From the IMG/VR virus record IMGVR_UViG_3300046000_006661, positions 1 to 64,000 of that record: DNA of 64,000 nt, one strand, 5' to 3'. The stretch comes from a virus. Both the position numbers and the translations under genes were made by a program. The number at the start of each line of letters is the position of its first letter. Position 1 is the first letter of the stretch. Positions 52,101 to 58,388 of the stretch are shown piece by piece. The notes beneath the pieces are model-generated. The model had not been told where the DNA came from. It did no database searches and was given only the letters and a program-made list of their open reading frames with translations.

Positions 52101-54310
52101 CATTCTTTTTTATATCGTTCCAAAGCATCTTCATTAATTTTCTTGCCAGAGCTAACTCCGAGTTTAGTGAAAATATAATCATCTTCTTTTCTTGTTTTTG
52201 ACTGTCCTTTTCCAAGTACTAGCCCCGCTTCGTTTTGATAGGATTTAATTGCTTTTTTTTGTCTAAAGACGCTAATTATAGCTTTAAATTGATCAGATAG
52301 ATCTGCATTTTCTCCATTTCTTAAAGCTCCTGATTTAGATTTTTTAAAAGAATCTACAGTCGTAAATGGAGTTTCAATGATTTCTGGCTTTATTGTATTT
52401 GCAAAATTTGGAACCAATCCTCCAGCTGCATTGATTTTCTTTGCTCCCGATGGCAACCCCATAGATTGAACCATACGTCTATTAAACACAGCAGTGCCAC
52501 CACTTCCATTGAAATTCGGCACAACATACTCGCCAGTATGTGCAACCATCGTCCCTTTTTTACCGCCTCCAAAATTAAAGTTTGGCATGACAACTGGTCT
52601 ATCACCAGAACGAGCGCCACCTACTCCTTGTTTGATTGCCTTGCTTTCTTTTGCAACTGCTGGCATATAACCGCCAGCGCTATTGCCAATGCGCAAACCA
52701 GAATCTTTAGCTCTACCTCCTACATTATAAAGAGGCGCTGCTAGTCCAGAGGAAATATTAGCGCTTCTTCTAAGAAGAGCTTCTTGCTCAACCAATGCTC
52801 CAGTAATTAATCTCAATTGAGCTGCTCTGTTGCCTTCTAATGCAAACAGTTGCTGTTGCAGATTGACGTTCTTGGATAATATTTGAGAAATTGCTCCCTC
52901 GACATTTTGAACTTCTTTAGCTGCCTTACCAACTCCAAAGAATGCCTTCAAGCTAGCAAATCCAAACTGTACTAAATCTTTTGAAAGTTTAAGAATAATG
53001 CCGCCAAATAAAGCCAATCCTGGACCAGCTAAAAAGCTTCCAAGACCTTTAACAAGTCCACGAACCAAATTTCCTAAACCGCTTTCTTCGCCTAAAACTT
53101 TTTGAATGCCTTCTAGCAGACCATTGAAAAAGCCTAAAACATTTTTCAGGCTATCTGTTACGCCAATTTCACCAAGTTTCGCGCCAAGTTGCTCAGCACT
53201 TACAGCAACTTTATTTAATAATGCGGCTAGCGTTTGATTAAGAACTGCATTTTTCTGATACGCCTTGCTTCCAGCTTCACCCATAGCCTTCAAAGCGCCA
53301 GTAGTAACGGATGCTTCATCAGAAAGGTCGTTTAATGCAGCTAGCAATTTATCCAATTGATATACACCGCCTAGTTTTTTGGCAATATCTGCTTGCTCAA
53401 TTTGAGAAAAACTGCCCATTTTTTTAGCCAAGTTTTCTAATATTTTTAACGCTGGCAATACTTCTCCTTGAAGATCTGTAACTCCTACACGCATGTCTTG
53501 CAAATCGGACAAAACAGCTTTATCTTGTATTCTGCTAAAAATTGTTTTAAAAGCGTTACCGATAACAGCGCCACCTCTAGCGGTTTTTTCTTGAACTGCT
53601 GTAATAACAGCCGCTAATTCTTCAAACGAAACTCCAGCTAAATTAGCAACTGAGGCAGATCGCTTGAGACCCTCAATAATATCTCTTTCCGATACTGAAT
53701 ATTTTTGAGCAGCAGCAACAACTTTATTGAGAATTTCTGCTGTGGTGATTCCAGAACTCTTGAATGAGTTAAATGCAGCAGTCAAACCTTCAACAGATTG
53801 TGCGGCATCTAGTCCAGAAAGCCGCGAAAGAATCAAAGCATCGTTTAATCTAGCAAGTGTATCTTCTGCGTTCAAACCTTGACGAGCCAATTCTAATGCA
53901 CCTTTAGCAACTTCGTCAAACGATTTGCCAGTATTTTTTGCCACGTTAAAAATATCTTGACCAAATTTGTCAAGTTCTGAGCCTGTCTTATTTAAGACGG
54001 TGCTAATTTCTACTAGACTTTTTTCTACTTTAATAGTGCTAGTCAAAAGTCCAGACATCGCCTTAGATACGCCAGCAATAATACCAGCTGAAGCTCCGAA
54101 CGCCAAAACACGCGCATTTGCTGCTGCCATGGATTTTGAGAACTCATCTGCCTGACCAGTAATCCTACCCAATGGTTGGCTCAATGCGTTAATTTGCTTT
54201 GAGTTTGTTCCCAAGTTAATCTGCGAAGAACTACCTACACGCTTCATTGCAGCGGCGATACTTTGCTCTAATCCGACTTGAGTAACTTGTAATTGAATAG
54301 ACTGTGACAT
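43136..54310 (-). CDS. Tape measure protein, 3724 residues, with GGFIPNFA-type repeats and inserted domains
   Basis: Residues 60-280 match the phage tape measure start (MAAANARVLAFGASAGIIAG, later RGGAVIGNAFKTIFSRIQDK). From about 577 to 2085 the chain has about ten copies of (A/F)GG(F/L/Y)(I/V/L)PNF(A/G), separating globular segments. Two of these (near 799-811, FFDLTDNNEVKTT; near 1131-1156, RPFDFS to EAKRGG) look like PD-(D/E)XK folds. A 75-residue module (DAVNREMSAGIPASQIYVDK type) occurs twice, at about 1214-1290 and 2002-2080. Later parts are helical, with two hydrophobic membrane-like stretches (GLALFGGIILK; GVAAVGVGLYVAF). The C-terminus has two DDVPAMLMGGEYVVNKKAV-type elements near 3230 and 3610. 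It sets tail length; the inserts may be delivered or bind the tail tip. Confidence 0.9.
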   Translation of the reverse strand: MSQSIQLQVTQVGLEQSIAAAMKRVGSSSQINLGTNSKQINALSQPLGRITGQADEFSKSMAAANARVLAFGASAGIIAGVSKAMSGLLTSTIKVEKSLVEISTVLNKTGSELDKFGQDIFNVAKNTGKSFDEVAKGALELARQGLNAEDTLARLNDALILSRLSGLDAAQSVEGLTAAFNSFKSSGITTAEILNKVVAAAQKYSVSERDIIEGLKRSASVANLAGVSFEELAAVITAVQEKTARGGAVIGNAFKTIFSRIQDKAVLSDLQDMRVGVTDLQGEVLPALKILENLAKKMGSFSQIEQADIAKKLGGVYQLDKLLAALNDLSDEASVTTGALKAMGEAGSKAYQKNAVLNQTLAALLNKVAVSAEQLGAKLGEIGVTDSLKNVLGFFNGLLEGIQKVLGEESGLGNLVRGLVKGLGSFLAGPGLALFGGIILKLSKDLVQFGFASLKAFFGVGKAAKEVQNVEGAISQILSKNVNLQQQLFALEGNRAAQLRLITGALVEQEALLRRSANISSGLAAPLYNVGGRAKDSGLRIGNSAGGYMPAVAKESKAIKQGVGGARSGDRPVVMPNFNFGGGKKGTMVAHTGEYVVPNFNGSGGTAVFNRRMVQSMGLPSGAKKINAAGGLVPNFANTIKPEIIETPFTTVDSFKKSKSGALRNGENADLSDQFKAIISVFRQKKAIKSYQNEAGLVLGKGQSKTRKEDDYIFTKLGVSSGKKINEDALERYKKEWLEAGADPSAVSSIETSIRNIKYAKGDTKGNKDKWIKLQNKVQGVIGEIDASQLLGKPILGKNSFFDLTDNNEVKTTERQNLFEIVKKYANSFLSNNYIKNPFDENVSGKLGLVVPYDTKLNNSSYFEQRTSQRASERKINSIIDNSAGGFIPNFAEAPRPKAIDDEIRKYVEAGNIENYIRPGKDEFGRPYRSYWFPDGTQAAPSQVERVMKSSRAVSAVNADIKQAKIADKGSYELNAQNLGGIALISPRFGKKKGLLNTTMKIADIPFFNYKDAPPIDKNKYIQLSGIQKTNTPSGRDIEGVEEDISDTFAQGIVDLAYKLYGKLFAQNEDWVGTIRKIAKTPGQQLLPTAAQGDLFEAAGKVAVNSLRDAVDLKTGNLKSTGIFSGKEQNRPFDFSNAEGISKIFGITAERGEAKRGGEANFESSGQVQGIIKKVFNDPEYSARALKILKAKGAFNLSEAQKAVQAKNAFGGFIPNFANPLQDAVNREMSAGIPASQIYVDKSPTLKNAANPMGLMVANRRDEPAGGFQGINRAIKEGADPMTYGAADGFVPNYVAAIPPQYQSIAYGRKPTTAPDALSGYIPGLNKRISNVTGKKSKTATDPKSRSYASYSLKQLDASLYDPLSYDPKSTGSKLKNYINIDYIRSLQKGDGLRMFNHLGALSKRSGMKLYSTILLAQDKTRLDDLEANLQGGQRVGFEEILKGMYPQLWYRKNSNVKNTNIDSFSYRGKNGREINAKRVSGKDVFSLLINEIKGLHNKTQSGPKEFIEDLRGGSLSIGISSIVDTFARGYIPNAAGGFVPNFGVMDAFNAAKFAISSSKNLGSQLPQGVISSALKGKLDLDKVWPMVSKFVEEPERLIKTRKDLDNAKYTIKTFLTNDKLREKFAKFAAQRINTAFYNNKNVISGTRESGGGEGHSIDADSEEYLKYKLLGGQKSLKDYDGKKSDAYIQKGEFLKLNPKSEHGKQVATEAALAGRRGYADDHGQDKARMTDHKGGFYGNTALLGGFTGKQKLVMRKNEFPQAYASYKDSWDVALHPAEKEILYKYLDGQLRPSASEFSKIIQSQNAYVESEQRGFNIGPYILRELVSSIPKAKPAVFKGVVPFNTRAAGGFIPNFAGGTPNRASENAKRLLEKLKPLTGIAKTLGFDQFLGAVLPNGISPIEQDLVGKSLEQVIPAAKAGFQDLMNRGIGVSVSTREMGAFQSILKDLIDLDAGIPLRSGSHINDPTPMIQGLVKRARIAHKQIKEQARRNIEGGAAGGFLPNFANPLQAAVGREMAAGVPASQIYIDKSPALKNAANPMGLMVANRRDEPAGGFQGISRARKEGANPMMYGAAGGFVPNFAAGAAGADISPYVGLKPSEATVKINQGLTDNLKQIQDEYDNQEKSLKQTSESLKKRSKIERDMLKKEEDLLKQIQANLAAAQAAGKKSPQAQAAITNMQMQEAQQQKAVAAAQQPLRQTLEERKQIAIQSKTLATDTANKKAEANQNAANLQAAVTQSAKRSITNPMGKVRDTSTTPGGNRDMLGTIFAVQGAMSALTGATEGATSGMAKLFNSFGAVASSVTTVVFAGQGLSQAFGGAEKGFGRVIGKLGGVAAVGVGLYVAFKEAIKYVDSNNQGMKSAAEATGRLAEAASKASVNLDNINPAIKKRFEEEARASVLAIGSKAQKLTSDGEQTTGQKLMAPAFQVVAKAMGQKIDMTSLRYSDLTEGLGDTLNQELYTSMANARGVGIPQKTIDELLLNYAKQGDKNELGEVQLNGGQVKNYINELNKMMSEIPSTLSPQNLLNQIGEDNAKVLGSASYEEIQSAKSIADTMYLYEGKDFKKGSFEYNSFKDAQSRQTPESTILLNLIKSLKKEGISEEIQNEYINKTTSLAKDQEKAIAEENISATARSPRELQETIKAIKREKLERESIRTIEQQIADKRYDSSLLVAGIEADLNLSASNRTIKTLEAQAALEKQTAELEAQKTIQEELNKLAGEFMDKGLFKGSNAEDKVRATLKNLKDNKEAQAILSSNNQQQAAIDFAKAQLQGTDLKENIYAAEQLAKAILNALDLQERTNRAVQDGNDEKEKSKNLEIAKNKIQEQNNKASERYAQLMSARATDISNQSTQVGYASQLKNADIDVKLAQLSKTNGISPFERRDEENRLERLKFQNELQSERERNILDAKAEFVRNAKLEENILALGDNNEQIKENTIALKKLVEVIPNNPLASNFRLGPVGSATDRMSKAGGAKPSFMKEFGNPTGRTSSIADYRPATDTGLATTTVLTTKVSEEEKFKKAEELSKLTDSAEIYNSALKYATEELTLQDEAAASLAQKLAQAANTIRSGEDAAKAKEDLREREDAIKQINGEIQSIGQSENSQLQRQLDDLKGSPSTFAEGMQNAFLQMQIDGEQFAYLLGKDIPKMFSDGISGAINSAIEGTVSLKEGFRSAAYELVKTINQRMTSRLVDRIVSGKPKGKGEEAAGGGGFIDFLSGMLGFASGGKVTGGSGSKDDVPAMLMGGEYVVNKKAVSKYGPKFLEAINNGTLNGYANGGMVDSEKNPYNKLIQNIYEERRSKAKKIQGGNAGFYTPGTYNTGAILGKRDLLSFATQSGTSGVFDRMTNENGYQSIALEPESPMLSVSGMRNSPQFEATQSAKQQAFDLYLQQYNAEIEAKKQEKEKKKALTSQLLMLVGSAALGGIGNAASSGAKAALGNLPKDAGFFQKFGTAFSGAIKGGKVGNQQVGGLSNLFSGAGKMFSGDFAGAVNKFKLSQIGNAKQLSDLYQSDQNFASYIDKSGGIGALRAEPVSGAMPFSANASIPRGTARTPAGVVFDAATSMSGGNLFPEGLSDPNMTPLVENPEFILLPRKPKGSATGGMIPSRSGIDTVPAMLSGGEFVMNRSAVQSIGAPNLQSMNSGGTSITSEETSKELNEKLLAKLDELIGASGSTGNITINVAPSGQTSQETSQDPSASRQQLARQIKDAVLQIINDEKRIGGSLRR
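48066..48306 (-). repeat. Tape measure duplicated module, copy A (240 bp)
   Basis: The module encodes AVGREMAAGVPASQIYIDKS, then NPMGLMVANRRDEPAGGFQG, bounded on each side by a PNF motif. It is very similar at protein level to copy B but differs at many synonymous sites, so the duplication is old and the protein sequence has been kept. Confidence 0.85.
50432..50671 (-). repeat. Tape measure duplicated module, copy B (240 bp)
   Basis: This is the second copy: AVNREMSAGIPASQIYVDKS, then NPMGLMVANRRDEPAGGFQG, ending in the motif DGFVPNYVA on one side and GGFIPNFAN on the other. It lies about 2.1 kb from copy A, with the inserted domains between them. Confidence 0.85.
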
Positions 54311-54352
54311 GGCTCCTTTTTCCTATAAAGGATTACACCAAAAGTCTATGAA

Positions 54353-55324
54353 CTAGCCCATTAATTCTATCAATTGATCCATATTCATTACGCCGCCATT
54401 TTTGCTAATCTCATCGGACAAGCTAATGGCTCTAGCATTTGGATCAATCGCTTCTAAATCTTCTTTTGTAGCGCCGAAGACTGCTGAAGCTCCTTTTTCA
54501 GTATTGACATTTCCTTTATTGCTGTTGCCCTTCTTTCTTTCAACAAAGTCGAAAATTGCTTCTGGGTCTTGTTTCATTCTTTCGGGAATGTCTTCATTGT
54601 ATTGGAACATATTGAAGAAAATACGCGCATAGATTGCGAGCTTCAATTGATAAACAGAAAGCTCAATAATCGGCTTACCATAAAACGCCGAAACGTCTTC
54701 TGTTTGCGACATATACATGTTGAAGAAGTCACGCAATACCACACGTTGTATGTTCGACTCACTTAGCCTTCGACTAATGTAATCGTTTTCTTTTACAAAG
54801 AACTCCACCTCTTCTTCTGATAGATTAGAAAACTGCTCATCTGTAAAGAAATGGCGAGAACACTGTTGATCGGCATAAATCAAATATCGAATAAATTCCT
54901 CGTTGGATCGTTGAGAACCGTACCGCTCAGATGTCTTTCCTACAAGTTCTGCTTTTTTATTAAACAAGAAATAAAGCTCTTTTTGTTTAGCCTCAAGAGT
55001 TTCTTGAATATTTTTTTTCTGCGATGGTAGGAATGAGTTTCTTTTTGCGCCTCTTAAACCCTCCATCTCTTGTTCGAGTTCTATAATTTTGCGATCATCG
55101 TTGTCGCTCCATAATCCATCTTCACGCAAAGAATCGAGCATCTCCTCTTCCGAGGGGATGCCCTTTGATTCTGCAATTGATTTGTATTTGTTGTAAAATC
55201 TGTGGATATATCGTTGGTCTCGAATAGAGAAATGCTTGATGTATACAGTCTTTCCTTGAAAAGTTATGTCTGTATAGCCATCAAATATTTCTCCAACGAT
55301 TCCAATGTATTCCTCTTCAGTCAC
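54353..55324 (-). CDS. Putative tail assembly chaperone
   Basis: The start is GTG at 55324. The 323-residue protein is acidic and helical, with a conserved-looking centre (FIRYLIYADQQCSRHFFTDE, then FFNMYMSQTEDVSAFYGKP, LKLAIYARIFFNMFQYNEDI) and a Gly/Asn-rich tail. It sits directly upstream of the tape measure gene, where tail chaperones (lambda G/GT-type) are found. No slippery heptamer joins it to the preceding gene, and the two frames are separated by stops within a few codons, so I do not see a frameshift pair here. Chaperone function is inferred from position. Confidence 0.5.
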   Translation of the reverse strand: MTEEEYIGIVGEIFDGYTDITFQGKTVYIKHFSIRDQRYIHRFYNKYKSIAESKGIPSEEEMLDSLREDGLWSDNDDRKIIELEQEMEGLRGAKRNSFLPSQKKNIQETLEAKQKELYFLFNKKAELVGKTSERYGSQRSNEEFIRYLIYADQQCSRHFFTDEQFSNLSEEEVEFFVKENDYISRRLSESNIQRVVLRDFFNMYMSQTEDVSAFYGKPIIELSVYQLKLAIYARIFFNMFQYNEDIPERMKQDPEAIFDFVERKKGNSNKGNVNTEKGASAVFGATKEDLEAIDPNARAISLSDEISKNGGVMNMDQLIELMG

Positions 55325-55326
55325 AA

Positions 55327-56088
55327 TTAGAGTTCATTACTTTCGACTCGCTTCATTAGGTCGTCGAATGAATCTTTATCGGAAGCTTGATTGAAGAACC
55401 AGAACGCCAAAATTGTTGCGGCTTTTTTGGTAATCAAGAAATAGAGCGAATCGTCGGATTCTTCTTTCTTGTAATATTCTGCAAGCTTGTCGTCAAAATC
55501 TCCAGCTCCAAAATAAGGCGTTGGATTTTCGTCATCAACTCCTTGAATATAGGTAAGCATGATAACATACCAAAGAATAAGCCTGTTCTGAGCTTTGACA
55601 TCGGCAGTATGATCGAACAGTGCTTGATAATTCGACTCTGTTTCAACAATCTTGCGGCGAACTAATTGAAGCTCTTCGATAATTTCATCGACTCTTTTCG
55701 TTTGTTTTTCCGTTTTGTTTTGAATAATTTCGAGTCTTGAGTAATCAGACTGCAATTCAAAAATCTTTTTATAATTATCTACTAGCTCTTGAGCGTCATC
55801 TTCGCTCATTAGACCGCCAGTATCGCTATACTTTTTCGCTAACATCGCTTTCGTGAGAATGCCTTTTTTAATGCACTTGCTCATTTCAACACTAAACTCA
55901 AGTTCAGCATCTTCTAGTTCGCGGCGAGATGGCTTTTTAATTTTGACTGCGAGAGGCTCTTTTTCCTTGACTTTTTTAGTCACGGTAATCTGCTCGCCAG
56001 TTTTCTTGTCTGTTTTAGACGAGCTAACTTCCTTTTCCACTTCTCTGTCAACAGAGAAACTATATAATTCTTTAAAACCTTTTTCCAT
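55327..56088 (-). CDS. Putative tail assembly protein, 253 residues
   Basis: This is a highly charged, largely helical protein (KKVKEKEPLAVKIKKPSRRE, LEIIQNKTEKQTKRVDEIIE) with coiled-coil potential at about residues 110-150. It ends 2 bases before the next gene starts. Its place before the tape measure gene suggests the first chaperone of the pair, but the family is not recognised. The C-terminal part (LYFLITKKAATILAFWFF) is hydrophobic and may bind the tape measure protein. Confidence 0.5.
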   Translation of the reverse strand: MEKGFKELYSFSVDREVEKEVSSSKTDKKTGEQITVTKKVKEKEPLAVKIKKPSRRELEDAELEFSVEMSKCIKKGILTKAMLAKKYSDTGGLMSEDDAQELVDNYKKIFELQSDYSRLEIIQNKTEKQTKRVDEIIEELQLVRRKIVETESNYQALFDHTADVKAQNRLILWYVIMLTYIQGVDDENPTPYFGAGDFDDKLAEYYKKEESDDSLYFLITKKAATILAFWFFNQASDKDSFDDLMKRVESNEL

Positions 56089-56093
56089 ACTTG

Positions 56094-56381
56094 TTATTTA
56101 AATATAAATGAAACAGAATAGTTTTCCATTTCTTCAGTAAAATTTCTTAGAGATTCGTTGCCGCCATCAAGTATTCTTTTACGAATCCAATTCAACTTAT
56201 CGTTGGTAAAGTGATTTGCAGCAGTAATAATAACGTGATGTTCTTCTGGAATTAGCTCGTAAAGCTTATTATAATGAAAGTCGTGATCAGCTTTCATGTC
56301 CTCCAAAATTTTCAAGTAATTCTTGAATAAAGCGGTGACTTCTTTCTTGTGCTGCTTTAATAAGTAGTGATTAGCGTCCAT
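56094..56381 (-). CDS. Hypothetical protein, 95 residues
   Basis: This is the first gene of the leftward tail block. It has two helices (HYLLKQHKKEVTALFKNYLK and HHVIITAANHFTNDKLNWIR) and a short C-terminal strand. I do not recognise a family. The start ATG at 56381 faces the rightward head/neck gene across a 41-base gap that contains TATAAT-like sequence in both directions, so it probably has its own promoter. Neck or chaperone roles are both possible. Confidence 0.5.
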   Translation of the reverse strand: MDANHYLLKQHKKEVTALFKNYLKILEDMKADHDFHYNKLYELIPEEHHVIITAANHFTNDKLNWIRKRILDGGNESLRNFTEEMENYSVSFIFK

Positions 56382-56422
56382 TTTATCTATTTTATAATAG
56401 AAAAAAAAGTGTAAATTTCAAT

Positions 56423-56881
56423 ATGCCAAGTTTAATTAACCAAAAACTCATGGATAGGGTCAGTCTTAGATTAGCTGATCTACATGATACTTTCTCCCGC
56501 GAAATCACTGTTTATAAAAATGCAAAAAGAGTTGCCATTGCCAGCTCTCCTTCATTCAACGCTATTTATGGTAATTCTGGCGCAACAAATACATCTGAAT
56601 ATCAAACAGTATCTGCAACATTCTCAGCTCGCATTTACTATCTAAAGATGGATGAAGAATTTTTTCAAAACTCTTCTGCTGGCACTGATTCCCAAAATAA
56701 AATCATCATGCCAAACGGTTCTGTAAAAATTGTTGTCGATCCTAGAGGCTATTTGTTTATTAGAGAAGCTCGCAAGGTTGAGTTTGACGGCATCACGTTT
56801 TCCATTCGCAGCGATGGTAATCCAATTGGTTTGTTTAGTAATCAATACTATGAATTTCTTTTGACACCTATCGACGAATAA
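56423..56881 (+). CDS. Putative head-tail connector (neck) protein
   Basis: The 152-residue protein has a short N-terminal helix (MPSLINQKLMDRVSLRLADL) and many beta strands (VSATFSARIYYLKMDEEFFQ, KIVVDPRGYLFIREARKVEF), ending FLLTPIDE. The layout fits head-closure proteins, small beta-barrels that join the portal to the tail. It is the first of a run of three neck genes leading to the tail tube gene, and it overlaps the next gene by one base (TAATG). Without a structure search the assignment stays tentative. Confidence 0.6.
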   Translation: MPSLINQKLMDRVSLRLADLHDTFSREITVYKNAKRVAIASSPSFNAIYGNSGATNTSEYQTVSATFSARIYYLKMDEEFFQNSSAGTDSQNKIIMPNGSVKIVVDPRGYLFIREARKVEFDGITFSIRSDGNPIGLFSNQYYEFLLTPIDE

Positions 56882-57483
56882 TGAAAATTGGCAACCCCAT
56901 AATCCCGCAATCTGTTCTTAAAAAAGCTCGCAAAGACTCTGCAAAGGTTTTGCAAGCGCAAGTTTATGAATCAATTCAAAGAGAGTTTAACATAATCAAA
57001 GAACAAATGATTCGCGACTTTTTGAACTTGCCAGTTACTCAAGAAATTATGGGAGGCTCGGATTCTCCTAATATTTCTAGCACATTAGTTGGTGGAGGCA
57101 ATCTTTTTGGCTTTATAGGATTTGAGCGATCAGATAAACCCATCGAGCCTATTTTAGATCTTTTGGAGTCTTCATCTATTACGATTCGCGAAGGAGCCGA
57201 TCATCTTGTTACTATTACAATTCCATCTGCCGCATCTATTTTTAGCGTCACACCAATGCCATGGGCATCTGGACGCAGCTGGGCAAAAGGTATTGAAAGT
57301 GGAATTTCTGGGCTTGGCTTCTACATTGCAAAAAGTGGCGTTGGAAGATCAACCGCTGGAGTTCAATCTACCAAAAAAGTAAAAAGTGGAACCTTCAAAC
57401 GAACTCAATACATATCCACCTTTATACAAAAATACATCAAACAATTTTCCTCAATCAAATCGTCACAATTAAATCTTAAATAA
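56881..57483 (+). CDS. Putative HK97 gp10-like neck protein
   Basis: Helical at the N-terminus (SVLKKARKDSAKVLQAQVYE then REFNIIKEQMIRDFLNLP), with a middle strand region ending SITIREGADHLVTITIPSAA and a basic C-terminal part (TKKVKSGTFKRTQYISTFIQ). This resembles the gp10-type neck proteins of long-tailed phages. Overlap of one base with the gene before and 3 bases separation from the next show one operon. Its exact ring position is not determined. Confidence 0.5.
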   Translation: MKIGNPIIPQSVLKKARKDSAKVLQAQVYESIQREFNIIKEQMIRDFLNLPVTQEIMGGSDSPNISSTLVGGGNLFGFIGFERSDKPIEPILDLLESSSITIREGADHLVTITIPSAASIFSVTPMPWASGRSWAKGIESGISGLGFYIAKSGVGRSTAGVQSTKKVKSGTFKRTQYISTFIQKYIKQFSSIKSSQLNLK

Positions 57484-57486
57484 TCA

Positions 57487-58335
57487 ATGATCGAACAATT
57501 CCAACACAAAGCAACAAACTCTTTCATGCTGTGGTTTGACAACTACTTGCTAAAAAAGGGACAAGCCTATTCTAATAAAAGCGGCTCATTCTATTACTAT
57601 TCCGATGATCGTCTCGATGATCGCTTCAAGGCTTTTGGCAGTCCATATAAACAATGGGTGAATGATTCATCTATCGCTGGCGCAACTGTACCATCTGGCG
57701 TTTATGTCGGTGGAACTTTTCAGCCGCGAAGTTCTTCACTTCTTTTAGATTTTACTAATGGTCGCGCATTGATTAGTGGCGCAGCTTCTACAGCATCTGT
57801 TTCAGGTTCTTTCGCGGTAAAAGATTTCAACATCTACTTTACCAATGACGGAGAAGAAGATTTGATCGTGGACAAAAAATACACGCCCAACTCTCGCATT
57901 TTTTCTGCGGCTGCATCTTATATTGAGCCATACGATAATGTCGTGCCAGCTATTTTCTTGTCGAGCCAATCAATCAACAATGCACCATTTTCTTTTGGCG
58001 GCGAAGACACGACCAAGATCCAAATGAAAGCAGTAGTAATGGCAGAAAACTCTTATCAACTTGATGGCGCACTTTCTATTTTCGCCGATAGCTTCAACGA
58101 GGTTTTCCCGACAATACCATTCTCTGGCAATCCAACCACTGAATATGGAGATATTAAAAACGGCACTTATTCTTATGATTCATTAAAAAACCAATACAAT
58201 GGTGAGCCGCTTTTCTTTATTGATGAAGTTGTAACGTCTAAATTAAGCGACAAAGCAAGAAAGTCTTTATCGAATGATTTATTTATTGGATTTATTGATT
58301 TTGAAATTCACCAACAAAGATTTCATCGTTTGTAA
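57487..58335 (+). CDS. Putative tail-completion/neck protein, 282 residues
   Basis: The N-terminus (FQHKATNSFMLWFDNYLLKK) is followed by a beta-rich domain (GVYVGGTFQPRSSSLLLDFT, SGSFAVKDFNIYFTNDGEED), and the C-terminus is SNDLFIGFIDFEIHQQRFHR. It lies between the gp10-like gene and the tail tube gene, where tail terminator proteins are usually encoded. The C-terminal strand-rich tail would suit ring formation. No specific family was recognised. Confidence 0.5.
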   Translation: MIEQFQHKATNSFMLWFDNYLLKKGQAYSNKSGSFYYYSDDRLDDRFKAFGSPYKQWVNDSSIAGATVPSGVYVGGTFQPRSSSLLLDFTNGRALISGAASTASVSGSFAVKDFNIYFTNDGEEDLIVDKKYTPNSRIFSAAASYIEPYDNVVPAIFLSSQSINNAPFSFGGEDTTKIQMKAVVMAENSYQLDGALSIFADSFNEVFPTIPFSGNPTTEYGDIKNGTYSYDSLKNQYNGEPLFFIDEVVTSKLSDKARKSLSNDLFIGFIDFEIHQQRFHRL

Positions 58336-58388
58336 TTTTTTTTTCTCTTTTTTTTATTGTTGATGTAAACAAAGTAAAGTAAACACTT

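Noticed and set aside
55300-55340. Frameshift pair for tail chaperones between the 55327-56088 and 54353-55324 genes
   Set aside because: The downstream frame has a TGA just upstream of its GTG and there is no X-XXY-YYZ heptamer in the few codons where a shift would have to occur. They look like separate genes.
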